From CAZGXM01 sp964529795 (GTDB lineage Bacteria > Bacillota > JADQBR01), in NCBI GenBank assembly GCA_964529795.1, contig CAZGXM010000028.1, positions 1 to 31,826 of the forward strand: a stretch of DNA of 31,826 bases, given 5' to 3'. Both the position numbers and the translations under genes were made by a program. This document shows positions 1 to 8,152 of the stretch, in pieces (the stretch's first letter is position 1; each line of letters starts with the position of its first letter). The notes under the pieces are model-generated. The model saw nothing but the letters and a program-made list of their open reading frames with translations, was not told where the DNA came from and did no database searches.

Positions 1-19
1 ATAAAACTTATTATAAACC

Positions 20-43
20 GGGGGTCCCCCGAAAGGGACCTCC
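20..43. terminator. GC-rich hairpin, possible terminator of a gene outside the window
   Basis: A 9-bp stem (20-28 with 35-43, one G.T wobble) closes a six-base CCGAAA loop. Both sides are AT-rich rather than true T tracts, so termination in either direction is possible but not certain. No gene that it would terminate is visible inside the window. Confidence 0.4.
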
Positions 44-103
44 GATTTATCTGGTTTTACTAAGGCCTGTCTTCGGTCAAAAGCTCAACCCACCGGGCAA
101 AAC

Positions 104-235
104 TTAAACCGCTGATTCCAGTGCCTTCAGTCGGCTGTAAAGATCAACAAATAACATTCTGGTAATTTCAAGCGTTAAGTAACAGTCATAGTAGCCAGGC
201 AATGCCAAATGGTTTTGTCGGAAAGCATGTCCCAT
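104..235 (-). CDS. possible small protein of 43 residues, function unknown
   Basis: Read on the minus strand from ATG 235, this gives a 43-residue ORF beginning MGHAFRQNHL and ending SRLKALESAV. Its composition looks protein-like: balanced charges and a regular hydrophobic pattern in the second half. There is no good Shine-Dalgarno sequence before ATG 235. A better one (GAGGG) precedes an ATG at about 263 in another frame, which would give only a 25-residue peptide. The ORF could be a genuine small gene, a frameshifted remnant or chance. I do not recognise a family. Confidence 0.25.
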   Translation of the reverse strand: MGHAFRQNHLALPGYYDCYLTLEITRMLFVDLYSRLKALESAV

Positions 236-421
236 GGCTGGGCCAACCCCATAATCACACCCTCTTTTTCTTATTACTTTTCACCATCAAAAAAATATTC
301 AAGTTCAACATGCCGGTGCATAGACTAAAACAAAAATGCAGTTTACAATCTTGCAGGAATAGCTCGCATCATTGTCGAAATATTATAATATTTCTTTATG
401 AGGGGGGGGGAGGTATTCTTG
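236..421. other. intergenic leader upstream of the lytS-like gene
   Basis: This AT-rich stretch precedes the histidine kinase gene. It contains a perfect 16-bp AT palindrome (AAATATTATAATATTT, 378-393) that includes a TATAAT hexamer at 384-389. I see no convincing -35 box at 16-18 bp from it. The palindrome lies just before the G-run ribosome binding site and could be an operator or a promoter element. Confidence 0.35.
402..414 (+). promoter_or_regulatory. nine-G run merged with the ribosome binding site of the lytS-like gene
   Basis: Bases 402-410 are nine consecutive G residues, running directly into AGGT (411-414), 7 bases before ATG 422. The run is both the Shine-Dalgarno sequence and a mononucleotide tract of a length that can slip. 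If translation started at ATG 398, slippage would change the reading frame. Confidence 0.6.
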
Positions 422-1768
422 ATGTACCTGAGGTTGGTCATTATTGCCGTATTGTTAAGTGGCTTACAGATTTTCCTTTTTCTGAAATTATTTGTACTGG
501 ACTCCTGGAAAGTTATCGCTTCCTTACTGTTAGTCAATTTTCTTACTCTTGCCATTACTTCCGGCTGGCTGCATAAAAAATCTAAAAACGAACAGGAAGA
601 AAGTGATGATACTTCGGCTTCTTATGACCCTACCCTGAAAATCGCAAATGAAACCCTGCCATTTCTCCGCAGCGGTCTCACAGAAGAATCCGCACGGAAA
701 ACAGCGGAAATAATTCAAAAAATTGCCGAAGTGCCCGCTGTTGCCATCACAAACAAAGAACAGGTGTTGAGCTACCTGGGCGTCGGCTGCGAAATGCACC
801 AGCCCGGGGATAAGATTCTCACGGAAGCTACTAAAGAAGTAATCAGAACCGGCCGGCACAAAGTGGTACAAACGGCGAAACAATTGAACTGTCCGGTGGA
901 AAACTGTGACTGCCCGCTGGCTGCTGCCGTTATTGTACCATTTAAAAACAAAAACGAAGTAGTAGGAACGCTAAAACTTTACCAAACCGAGGACGGTCAA
1001 CTGCCGCCTCATGTGATCCGTCTGGCCATTGGTATCGGTCAACTGTTGAGCCTGCAGATAGAATTGTCCGAGCTGGACCGGCAGACTCAACTGCTGACCA
1101 TGGCAAAGTTGGACGCACTGCATGCACAAATTAACCCGCATTTCTTCTTTAATACCCTTAACACTATCATTATGTACAGCCGCACCAACCCGGACCGGGC
1201 ACGCCGCCTGTTAATAAGATTAGCGGAATTTTTCCGGCAAACCTTAAAGCGGCATGGCCATTTCATCACTTTGAGAGAGGAATTGGAATGCGTGCATACC
1301 TATTTGGTACTGGAAAAAGCACGTTTTGGTAATAAACTGCAAATAATCGAAGAAATTGACGAGCAGTTGCTAGATTATAAGATTCCCGTGTTAAGTATCC
1401 AGCCGTTGGTGGAAAATGCCATTAAACACGGTATTACCCCGAAAGTAGGTAAAGGAGCAGTAAAGATCACCGCTCAAAAGGAAAACAACGAGCTGGTTCT
1501 GGGCATTATCGATGATGGAGTAGGTATACCTGCCAACAAACTGGGACAGGTGCTGCAACCGGGCTACGGTTCCGGTAACGGCGTAGGCATGAGCAATGTC
1601 CACGAACGGATAAAAACTCTTTTCGGTGAAGAATACGGTTTGAAAATAGTCAGTTGTCCCGACCAGGGAACTTCCATCCAAATGCGCATTCCTCTTCTGA
1701 TAGATGAAGAAGAGACTGTGGAAAGAGGAGGCATAGACTACTATGAAGCTGAAAGCGCTCATCGTTGA
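422..1768 (+). CDS. LytS-family sensor histidine kinase with GAF domain
   Basis: This is a membrane-bound sensor kinase that should phosphorylate the response regulator encoded immediately downstream. The 448-residue product has two N-terminal membrane segments (about 3-20 and 29-48), a linker, a GAF-like domain (about 75-215) and a LytS-type His_kinase domain with QINPHFFFNTLN, where His240 is the predicted phospho-acceptor. An HATPase domain follows, with an N box near 325-337 (QPLVENAIKHG) and a DDGVGIP G box near 364-370. The GAF region carries four cysteines (C123, C157, C162, C164). I chose ATG 422 because GGGGAGGT ends 7 bases before it. An in-frame ATG at 398 lies upstream of a nine-G run and would add 8 residues. 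The gene overlaps the next by 26 bases. The stimulus cannot be read from the sequence. Confidence 0.88.
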   Translation: MYLRLVIIAVLLSGLQIFLFLKLFVLDSWKVIASLLLVNFLTLAITSGWLHKKSKNEQEESDDTSASYDPTLKIANETLPFLRSGLTEESARKTAEIIQKIAEVPAVAITNKEQVLSYLGVGCEMHQPGDKILTEATKEVIRTGRHKVVQTAKQLNCPVENCDCPLAAAVIVPFKNKNEVVGTLKLYQTEDGQLPPHVIRLAIGIGQLLSLQIELSELDRQTQLLTMAKLDALHAQINPHFFFNTLNTIIMYSRTNPDRARRLLIRLAEFFRQTLKRHGHFITLREELECVHTYLVLEKARFGNKLQIIEEIDEQLLDYKIPVLSIQPLVENAIKHGITPKVGKGAVKITAQKENNELVLGIIDDGVGIPANKLGQVLQPGYGSGNGVGMSNVHERIKTLFGEEYGLKIVSCPDQGTSIQMRIPLLIDEEETVERGGIDYYEAESAHR

Positions 1769-2495
1769 CGATGAGTATCCAGCCCGTAAAGAGCTGCGAT
1801 TTCTGTTGGACCAATTTGAAAACGTGGAAGTGATCGGCGAGGCCACAAACGCTCGAGAGGCATTAAAGCTTATTTCGGCTTTGGATTATTCCGTTTTATT
1901 TCTTGATGTGGAGATGCCTGGAATGAACGGTTTGGAATTGAGTTCCATTATCCAAGATCTCCCCAAACGACCTTATATAATATTTGTCACCGCCTATGAA
2001 GAGTATGCCGTGAAGGCATTTGAAGTAAATGCGGTTGATTATTTACTAAAACCTTTTGATGAAAAACGGCTGCACCAAGCGATGCAAAAACTTTTCAAAC
2101 TGGTGGAAAAAAACAAGGAAAAACAGCAACCTGCAGGCTCAAAACAGGATAAAGGGGTGAAATTGGACCGCCTGCCGGTGGAAAAAGACGGCAAAACCCT
2201 GCTCATTCCGGAAACGGAAATCATTTATGCCTACACACAGGATGACAGTGTTTTCTTAAAGACAACTAAGGACCTTTATGTTTCCAAGTATACTTTAAAG
2301 GAACTGGAAAGCCGCCTGAACAGTTCGGTATTTTTCCGCACCCACCGCTGCTATATTGTCAATCTAAGCAAAGTGCAGGAAATTATCCCCTTTTTTAACG
2401 GCACCTACAATTTAATTGTTAACGATGACAAGCGCAGCGAGGTTCCGGTCAGTCGCAATCAGGCGAAAAGTTTGAAAAAAATTCTGGGTATGTAA
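1743..2495 (+). CDS. LytTR-family response regulator
   Basis: This 250-residue transcription factor is the partner of the preceding kinase. The N-terminal receiver domain (1-120) has the acidic pair VDDE, phospho-acceptor Asp55 in FLDVEMPGMNG, a conserved Thr in FVTAYEE and Lys in LLKPFDE. A charged linker of about 25 residues (120-147) leads to a LytTR DNA-binding domain (about 150-250) with typical elements such as FFRTHRCYIVNL and VPVSRNQAKSLKK. Start ATG 1743 follows AGAGGAGG and lies inside the end of the kinase gene, which indicates translational coupling. LytTR regulators usually bind paired direct repeats. No target site is evident here, and the regulon may lie elsewhere. Confidence 0.92.
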   Translation: MKLKALIVDDEYPARKELRFLLDQFENVEVIGEATNAREALKLISALDYSVLFLDVEMPGMNGLELSSIIQDLPKRPYIIFVTAYEEYAVKAFEVNAVDYLLKPFDEKRLHQAMQKLFKLVEKNKEKQQPAGSKQDKGVKLDRLPVEKDGKTLLIPETEIIYAYTQDDSVFLKTTKDLYVSKYTLKELESRLNSSVFFRTHRCYIVNLSKVQEIIPFFNGTYNLIVNDDKRSEVPVSRNQAKSLKKILGM

Positions 2496-2570
2496 AGTTT
2501 CCACCTGGTAATGCCTGCAAAAAGTTAACCGCACAGCTATGTTAATTAACCTGTACGGGCTGCAATTTCA

Positions 2571-2592
2571 GCGCCAAACCGGCGCTTTTTTA
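2571..2592 (+). terminator. intrinsic terminator after the two-component operon
   Basis: GCGCC and GGCGC pair around a five-base loop and are followed directly by a run of six T residues. It lies about 75 bases after the response regulator stop codon. Confidence 0.8.
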
Positions 2593-2779
2593 CTGCTCCA
2601 GGATCCTTCCCGCGATCTTCTGATCCCAACGGTAACACTTTTCCAACTGCAGGGCAGTTGAGACGTATTTTACCTTGCTTTTTTCAGTATGTTTCTTTTT
2701 TAAAGATTTTAACCCCTACAAACTTGAAGGAATATTATGCCAAAAGGAAGAAAATATATTATTGAAAGGAGGTTTGCTT

Positions 2780-2977
2780 ATGCCGGTCATTACTATCGAG
2801 GCAGGTAAAATGGATAAAAGTAAAAAAGAAACCTTGATTGAAAAGTTCACCAAAACCGCCAGTGATACTCTGGGAATACCCAAAGAAGCTTTTGTCGTGA
2901 TAATTAAGGAAAATGACCCGGACAATATCGGTACCGGCGGCAAAATGCTGTCCCAGGTGATGGCGGAAAAAAGGTAA
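2780..2977 (+). CDS. 4-oxalocrotonate tautomerase family enzyme (DmpI-like)
   Basis: This 65-residue subunit belongs to the tautomerase superfamily, which catalyses keto-enol tautomerisation with an N-terminal proline exposed after removal of Met. The sequence begins MPVITIEAGKMDKSKK, so Pro1 is present. The stretch KENDPDNIGTGGKMLSQ resembles DmpI-type proteins, which carry a conserved N-x-G-x-GG-K segment. Length fits the family (60-70). Start ATG 2780 is chosen because AAAGGAGG lies 6-7 bases upstream and because the catalytic proline must be residue 2 of the precursor. A longer reading from 2675 is unlikely. The gene is monocistronic, with terminators on both sides. The physiological substrate is unknown, and no aromatic degradation genes are nearby. 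Confidence 0.9.
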   Translation: MPVITIEAGKMDKSKKETLIEKFTKTASDTLGIPKEAFVVIIKENDPDNIGTGGKMLSQVMAEKR

Positions 2978-3003
2978 ACCCCGGGGTTTGTCCCCTCGGG
3001 GTT
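2978..3003. terminator. bidirectional terminator between the tautomerase and methyltransferase genes
   Basis: AACCCCGGGG pairs with CCCCTCGGGGTT around a short loop, with one small bulge. Read on the minus strand, the hairpin is followed by TACC and a six-T run, so it can terminate the methyltransferase transcript. On the plus strand it begins at the tautomerase stop codon, but the T tract there is weaker. Confidence 0.65.
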
Positions 3004-3108
3004 ACTTCTTGCCCTGATAACTTGCCCCGGCTTTGTCCATCTGCGGAGAAACGAGACCTTCATTTGCCACGTCTACAGGAAGCACTGCCACAGGCGGCGC
3101 TGCTCTTC

Positions 3109-4623
3109 TCACTTTTCTTTTGCAAGCGTATAGTAACAGAAACCGCCACCGCCCTGCCAGCCAATTGCTTTACTGATACCGGAACCATCCCGGCCGGAGA
3201 CCACATTTTTCAACCTGGGCAGGCAAATGGTTTCCGCATGTTCTCCCGCTTCGATGCCAATCCATTTTCTCCCCAGTTTATGCGCCACCGCCGCGGTGGT
3301 ACCCGACCCCAAAAAGCAGTCCAGCACCCAGTCACCTTCTGTTGTGGCAAACTCAATCACCCGCTGCAGTAAACTTTCCGGTTTCTTTGAGCGTTTAAAC
3401 TGAAAACCGCCCTCTTTGGCAATGCCGGTGACATTAATTTCATCATGAGTCCAAAAATCATTGAGATCTACCCGCCGGTAAACTTGACCGTTTCTGATTT
3501 CCGAATAATCCTTTAAAAATAAAAGCTTGCGGCCGTTCAGATAATAATCCCGCACCAACTGCCCGCTTCTTTTCCCCCTGCTGGGAATATACTCGGCAAG
3601 ATAGAGCACATCCCTGGCCGGCATATTTGCCAGTAACTGCTGCTGGAAAGTTGATTCCTTTTGAATACTGACGGATTGAACCATGTAACGGTAGTTTGCC
3701 AATAGGAACAACTTTTTTACCTGCTTCAGCAGGTTTGCTCCTGACAAGGCACTGCTAACCGCTTGCTGCAGGAGATTGTCGCCGGACAAACTACGGCATA
3801 TTTCATTTACGCGGGATTTGTTTTCAGCCAACCATTCGGCCACCCGCCCCCGCACCTGTCGCAATCCCAGCCGGTCAAGAGTAAAGTCTTTAATTCTATA
3901 AATACGGATGGCATTGCCCCGCTGGTCCACTTTATCAATTAACAGTGCCGGGCTGGAGTAGATTTTCAGCACCAGATTGTACTGTTTTAACACTTTATCG
4001 GTCGCCAAAACCACTTTTTTATTGTTGAATACCGTGGTCCTCCTGATATCCTTGGCATAAACCAGGAGATACTCACTGGTCCGGGGTATGAAGGTGGCCC
4101 CCTGTCCCAGTACCGTCCGGCCCTGGGGCGCCCGCTGCCACGAGATTTCGGAAATGAAGTTGTTCCTGCCAAAAATCTCATCGGCCAATACCTTCAAGTA
4201 ACTTTTTTCTTCATAACCGATATGAATAAAAATTAGTCCCGTTTCCTTTAAAAATCCTCTCACCAGTTCCAACCTGGCTTTCATCATGGACAGCCACAAC
4301 CCGTGCTCCAAATCGTCATCATAAGCAAGCGTACCGTTGGCAGCATTAAACGGGGGGTCCAGATAAATGCATTGGATCGTTCCCTTGAATTCCCCCGCCA
4401 ATACCTTGAGAACAAAAAGGTTGTCACCCTTAACCAGCAGGTTGCTGCAGCTATATTTGCCGGTGCCGGGCCGGGCGTCGCCGTATGCTGCCTGAAGATC
4501 CAAACCATACCCGCTGAGATCACTTTCCTGGCCCCAGACTGGTCTTCCCTGTTCATCGAAACCCAGCAGCAGCTTGTTTTTATCCGGCCAATCAAGACTA
4601 ATCCTTTTCAAAGACCTCACCAC
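3109..4623 (-). CDS. solitary beta-class DNA methyltransferase (adenine-N6 or cytosine-N4)
   Basis: This 504-residue site-specific DNA methyltransferase transfers a methyl group from SAM to an exocyclic amino group. Catalytic motif IV, DPPFN (residues 89-93), precedes the SAM-binding motif I, FLGSGTT (about 437-443). That is the order of the beta class, which includes type III Mod subunits. The long middle region (about 170-400) is the expected target recognition domain. Asp rather than Asn or Ser at the start of motif IV suggests an adenine-N6 target. Two GTG codons, 4623 and 4620, both follow AAGGGGGAA. The second has the better spacing. No restriction or type III Res gene lies beside it, so it looks like an orphan methyltransferase, possibly of mobile origin. 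Confidence 0.85.
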   Translation of the reverse strand: MVRSLKRISLDWPDKNKLLLGFDEQGRPVWGQESDLSGYGLDLQAAYGDARPGTGKYSCSNLLVKGDNLFVLKVLAGEFKGTIQCIYLDPPFNAANGTLAYDDDLEHGLWLSMMKARLELVRGFLKETGLIFIHIGYEEKSYLKVLADEIFGRNNFISEISWQRAPQGRTVLGQGATFIPRTSEYLLVYAKDIRRTTVFNNKKVVLATDKVLKQYNLVLKIYSSPALLIDKVDQRGNAIRIYRIKDFTLDRLGLRQVRGRVAEWLAENKSRVNEICRSLSGDNLLQQAVSSALSGANLLKQVKKLFLLANYRYMVQSVSIQKESTFQQQLLANMPARDVLYLAEYIPSRGKRSGQLVRDYYLNGRKLLFLKDYSEIRNGQVYRRVDLNDFWTHDEINVTGIAKEGGFQFKRSKKPESLLQRVIEFATTEGDWVLDCFLGSGTTAAVAHKLGRKWIGIEAGEHAETICLPRLKNVVSGRDGSGISKAIGWQGGGGFCYYTLAKEK

Positions 4624-4732
4624 TTCCCCCTTTTACCGGGACAACTTCCGATCAACCGGATGCAGTCACTGGCTCTCCCGGCATCCAACAAGATACCACA
4701 GTGGTTTCCCCGCCTGTTTTTGCTCCCCGGCC

Positions 4733-4774
4733 GGATTAGTGTTAGGGGAGATTAATCTCCCCATAACCTAATCC
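4733..4774. repeat. long near-perfect palindrome between two minus-strand genes
   Basis: Arms of about 21 bases beginning GGATTAG and ending CTAATCC meet at a TTAA centre, with a single offset base in each arm. The inner core GGGGAGATTAATCTCCCC is perfect. No T tract follows on either strand, so it does not look like a standard terminator. It lies about 110 bases upstream of the methyltransferase start and downstream, in minus-strand terms, of the small membrane protein gene. It could be an operator, a transcript-end hairpin or a replication/repair-related palindrome. Confidence 0.7.
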
Positions 4775-4874
4775 CTGGGCCAACACATCAACAAGTGCTT
4801 AGGAAAGGCCAGATTTATTATCCCAGGAAATTTTTAGAAAATCGTGATCAAATTGTTAAAAATTCATTAAAAAA

Positions 4875-5348
4875 CTAGCCCCCCTGATCCTCCCGGAAAA
4901 ATCCCATTTGTTTTAAAGAATAGACTGTAAGCATACTATAAATCACCAAGCTAAGCAGCATAGAAACAATATCACCCATACTCCACTTGATATCCGCAGG
5001 GTAATTGAAGGCATTGGATATCAAGCCGAAATTAAACAACCAGAGACCCACTCCCATACCGGCAGCCTTAAAGAGATAATGCTCTTCGGTAAAAACATAG
5101 GAAAACATGAAAGCAATGGCGACCCCAAAAAATGCACCGATAATCAGCGCAGACAGAAACCCGAATGCCCAGAACAACAAATTATGCTCGTACCCTTTCA
5201 TAACAACGGTGATGGCAGTGGCATTGTTATCGTATTTGGCAATTTTCAACACTTGCATTAATTCATTAAATATGTATTTGACCACGGCGCCAATTATACC
5301 GGCGCCAGTACCCCTGACAAATTCATGTCGCTGTTCCAACTTAAACAT
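4875..5348 (-). CDS. small integral membrane protein, function unknown
   Basis: This is a 157-residue protein with no family I can name. A short soluble N-terminus with a glycine-rich GTGAGIIGAVVKYIF segment is followed by three clear hydrophobic spans (about 58-84, 92-110 and 126-145) and a short charged C-terminus. Start ATG 5348 is preceded by GAGGGAGGCT at good spacing, so it is very likely expressed. It is separated from the methyltransferase by about 250 bases containing the large palindrome, and from the liv operon by about 430 bases, so it is probably a single-gene unit. Confidence 0.75.
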   Translation of the reverse strand: MFKLEQRHEFVRGTGAGIIGAVVKYIFNELMQVLKIAKYDNNATAITVVMKGYEHNLLFWAFGFLSALIIGAFFGVAIAFMFSYVFTEEHYLFKAAGMGVGLWLFNFGLISNAFNYPADIKWSMGDIVSMLLSLVIYSMLTVYSLKQMGFFREDQGG

Positions 5349-5783
5349 TAAAAGTAGCCTCCCTCAGAGCAATTCTTCACTTTAGTTGTACCCAACTTTT
5401 CCTGTAAATAATCTAATAACTAACGGGCAAAAATAAAAGTCTCCTAAAAAATGAACGACTGCTTGAACCTCATCCTGGGTTTGGACGAGCGCCATAGCTT
5501 CAAACGCAGTTGGAACAGCGGGAAAAAAGGTGAAAAGGGGCCCAATGGCCCCCTGAGTTACTCCCATAACACTTTCTACCTGAAAATACCCCGCTCCAAC
5601 ATTTCTCTTTCAGTACCCAAATCGGTCTGTTCTTTGAGCAGTGCCGTTAAGACCCCTGCCTTCCGGGTATCACCTACCAGGATATAGCCAACCAGCCTAG
5701 CTAGAAATAGCTGTGGTGGAGAACCCCCTGCTTTTACTGTATCGGAGCATTTTCAGTGTTTCGGAAAAGCCGGGCAAAATTCT
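5349..5783. other. intergenic region between the membrane protein gene and the liv operon
   Basis: About 435 bases without a supportable gene. It contains the liv operon terminator (5521-5552). Short ORFs on both strands have no ribosome binding site and no recognisable product. The part from 5590 to 5783 shows nothing I can interpret. Confidence 0.5.
5521..5552 (-). terminator. terminator of the liv operon
   Basis: GGGGCC and GGCCCC pair around CAAT (5537-5552). On the minus strand the hairpin is followed by TTTTCACCTTTTTT, about 230 bases past the livF stop. Confidence 0.7.
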
Positions 5784-6488
5784 TTAGATGCCCATATATG
5801 CCGATTTCACATACGCATTGTGTAAAAGTTCCTGGCCCGAACCTTCCATAACAATTCTGCCGTTTTCCATCACATAAGCCCGGGTGCAGTACCGCAGGGC
5901 ATGAGCCACGTTCTGCTCCACCAACAGCACCGTGATCCCCTTTTGGTTTACATCCCTGGCAATCTCAAATACCTGGTCCACAATTACCGGAGCCAAACCC
6001 AGGGAAGGTTCATCCAACATCAAGAGTTTCGGCAAGGCCATCAATCCCCTGCCTATGGCCAGCATCTGCTGCTCACCGCCGCTGAGACTCCCCGCTTCCT
6101 GGTATTGCCGCTCTTTCAGGCGGGGAAAAAGTTCAAACACTGCCTGCATGGTTTCTTTGCGCCTTTTCTTGGCCTCAGGAGAAAGTGACCCCAACTCAAG
6201 ATTTTCCCTTACCGTCATCTCCGGAAACAGGCGCCGCCCCTCAGGCACATGGGCAATACCCAGTTCCGCCATTTTATATCCGGGAATTTTGGATATCTCC
6301 CGGCCCATGAATTCAATGCTGCCTATCAATGGGTGAAGAAGACCGGAAATGGTATTCAAGGTTGTGGTCTTTCCGGCACCGTTGGCACCCAACAGGGAGA
6401 CAAATTCGCCTTTTTTTACTTCAAAGCTTACATCCCATAAGACCTGCAAATCACCGTAAGCCACGTCAATATTTTTTACTCTAAGCAT
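5784..6488 (-). CDS. livF: branched-chain amino acid ABC transporter ATPase LivF
   Basis: This is one of the two cytoplasmic ATPases that power the Liv importer. The 234-residue product has Walker A GANGAGKTT, Q loop region, the signature LSGGEQQ, Walker B LLMLDEPSLGLAP and a switch His in LLVEQNVAHALR. The ending (YVMENGRIVMEGSG then YVKSAYMGI) is characteristic of LivF. I chose ATG 6488 because GGGTGA lies 5 bases before it, inside the end of livG. GTG 6497 and ATG 6494 are in frame but have no suitable Shine-Dalgarno sequence. The gene overlaps livG by 8 bases and is the last of the operon. Confidence 0.94.
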   Translation of the reverse strand: MLRVKNIDVAYGDLQVLWDVSFEVKKGEFVSLLGANGAGKTTTLNTISGLLHPLIGSIEFMGREISKIPGYKMAELGIAHVPEGRRLFPEMTVRENLELGSLSPEAKKRRKETMQAVFELFPRLKERQYQEAGSLSGGEQQMLAIGRGLMALPKLLMLDEPSLGLAPVIVDQVFEIARDVNQKGITVLLVEQNVAHALRYCTRAYVMENGRIVMEGSGQELLHNAYVKSAYMGI

Positions 6489-7200
6489 AGGCATCACCCA
6501 AATACGCTTTGATTACCTCGGTATTCGCCGCTATTTCCTTGGGAGTCCCCGAGGCTATTTCTTTGCCAAAGTTAATGGCCAAAATTCGGTCCGCCAAGCC
6601 CATGATTACCTTCATCACGTGTTCTACAATGATAATTGTCACTCCGGTGTCCCTGATTTTTGCTATAATCTCAATTGCCTCTTCTGTTTCCTTGGGGTTC
6701 AGGCCGGCGGCTGTTTCATCCAACAATAAGAGTTCCGGTTCTGTGGCCAGGGATTTGGCAATTTCCAAACGCTTACGATTGGCAATGGTCAAGCTTTTTG
6801 CGCGCACATCCTTCCGATGGATGAGCCCGGTGAATTCCAAAACTTCCAGGGCTTTTTGCCGCGCTTTTTTTGCATCCTTATAGCGTAAAAATGCTCCGGT
6901 CATCACATTATCCATCACTGTCATCCTGCCCAGGGGTTTAACCACCTGAAAGGTGCGTCCGATACCCAGTTCACAAATCTTATGAGTGGGCAACCTGTCA
7001 ATCCGCTGGCCCTGAAAATATATCTCGCCCCGGGTCAGGGAATGGTAACCGCTGATTAGGTTGAAGAGGGTGGTTTTCCCCGAGCCGTTGGGCCCTATCA
7101 AACCCAAAATTTCTCCCCGCTTCACTTCAAAGGTAATATCATTCACTGCCGTGAGGCCGCCAAATCTTTTCATCACATGTCTAGTCTCGAAGAATTTCAC
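6481..7200 (-). CDS. livG: branched-chain amino acid ABC transporter ATPase LivG
   Basis: This is the second ATPase of the Liv importer (239 residues from GTG 7200). It has Walker A GPNGSGKTT, the LivG-specific GIGRTFQ stretch, a weak signature region (AKSLTIANRKRLEIAK, where the usual LSxGxQ is altered as is normal for LivG), Walker B LLLLDETAAGLNP and a switch His in IVEHVM. It ends near EVIKAYLGD, typical of LivG. GTG 7200 is favoured because GGGGGTG lies about 6 bases upstream. The alternative GTG 7209 falls inside that Shine-Dalgarno sequence. It overlaps livM by 20 bases. Confidence 0.94.
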   Translation of the reverse strand: MKFFETRHVMKRFGGLTAVNDITFEVKRGEILGLIGPNGSGKTTLFNLISGYHSLTRGEIYFQGQRIDRLPTHKICELGIGRTFQVVKPLGRMTVMDNVMTGAFLRYKDAKKARQKALEVLEFTGLIHRKDVRAKSLTIANRKRLEIAKSLATEPELLLLDETAAGLNPKETEEAIEIIAKIRDTGVTIIIVEHVMKVIMGLADRILAINFGKEIASGTPKEIAANTEVIKAYLGDAYA

Positions 7201-8152
7201 GCTTTTCACCCCCAGAATAAGCAGTTTTAGGCCGCCGGAACAGGTCGCCGATACGTGTCGTTTCTCCCATAATACCGTTGGGCAAAAACATAATCACCAG
7301 GCAAACAAGAATCCCGAAGGCCAGCACACTGGCAGCACCCCATTGGGCCCGGAAAACTTCACTCAAAATCACGTAGATTGCCGCTCCCACCGTGGGGCCC
7401 CAGGTAGTGGCAACACCACCCAGCATCACTACCAGAATAACCATCACGGAAATTTCTGACAGGGAAAAGACCACATGAGGATCAATAAACGCTACGTAGT
7501 TCATGTAAAAGGCCCCGGCAAGTCCCGTTAAAAAGGCACTGGGTAACAGAGAAAACATTTTAAAACGGGAAGTGGGTATACCGAGAGCCTCCGCCGCATC
7601 CTGGTCCTCCCGGATGGCTAAAAAATAATACCCGAAGCGAGAGTTCATCAGGAAGCTAACCGTCAAAACAGCCAGCGCCAACATCGCAAGGGAGATGTAG
7701 TAATAAGGCAGCTTTCCGGTAATGGCAGGCATAATCAAAATTCCCCGTGCCCCGTTAGTAAAGGAAACCCAGTTGGTAAACACCAGGCGAAAGATCTCCC
7801 CGGTGGCAAGCATAGCCAGGGCGAAATACGGCCCTCTTAGCCGGAAGCATATCAAACCAATGGGAACAGCAACCACCGTAGCTGCCACAGGTCCCAGCAG
7901 CATGCCCCACCATGACGACACCTGCAAGTGGTAATTAAGTAAACCGGCGGCATAAGCCCCCACACCGAAAAAAGCGGCATGTCCGAAGGAAACCTGGCCA
8001 GTATATCCCCCAAGCAGGTTCCAGGCAGTACCCAGAGTAGCCCAAATTAACGCCATAATCAAAATATGCTGGTAATAGCGAGCACTGACCAGCAGCGGCA
8101 AAATTACCGCAACAACAGCGCCTGCCAGTAAAAATATCAAATTTTTTTTCAT
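7181..8152 (-). CDS. livM: branched-chain amino acid ABC transporter permease LivM
   Basis: This is a 323-residue inner-membrane permease with about nine to ten hydrophobic segments. It has the LivM hallmark TAWNLLGGYTGQVSFGHAAFFG near the N-terminus and the cytoplasmic loop AIREDQDAAEALGIP that contacts the ATPases. ATG 8152 sits in a four-base ATGA overlap with the livH stop and is preceded by AGAGGTGG, so it is a better start than GTG 8161. It pairs with LivH to form the translocation pore. Confidence 0.94.
   Translation of the reverse strand: MKKNLIFLLAGAVVAVILPLLVSARYYQHILIMALIWATLGTAWNLLGGYTGQVSFGHAAFFGVGAYAAGLLNYHLQVSSWWGMLLGPVAATVVAVPIGLICFRLRGPYFALAMLATGEIFRLVFTNWVSFTNGARGILIMPAITGKLPYYYISLAMLALAVLTVSFLMNSRFGYYFLAIREDQDAAEALGIPTSRFKMFSLLPSAFLTGLAGAFYMNYVAFIDPHVVFSLSEISVMVILVVMLGGVATTWGPTVGAAIYVILSEVFRAQWGAASVLAFGILVCLVIMFLPNGIMGETTRIGDLFRRPKTAYSGGEKREILRD

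Noticed and set aside
5382..5567. Minus-strand ORF between the membrane protein and liv genes
   Set aside because: No start signal, overlaps the liv terminator and has no recognisable motif.
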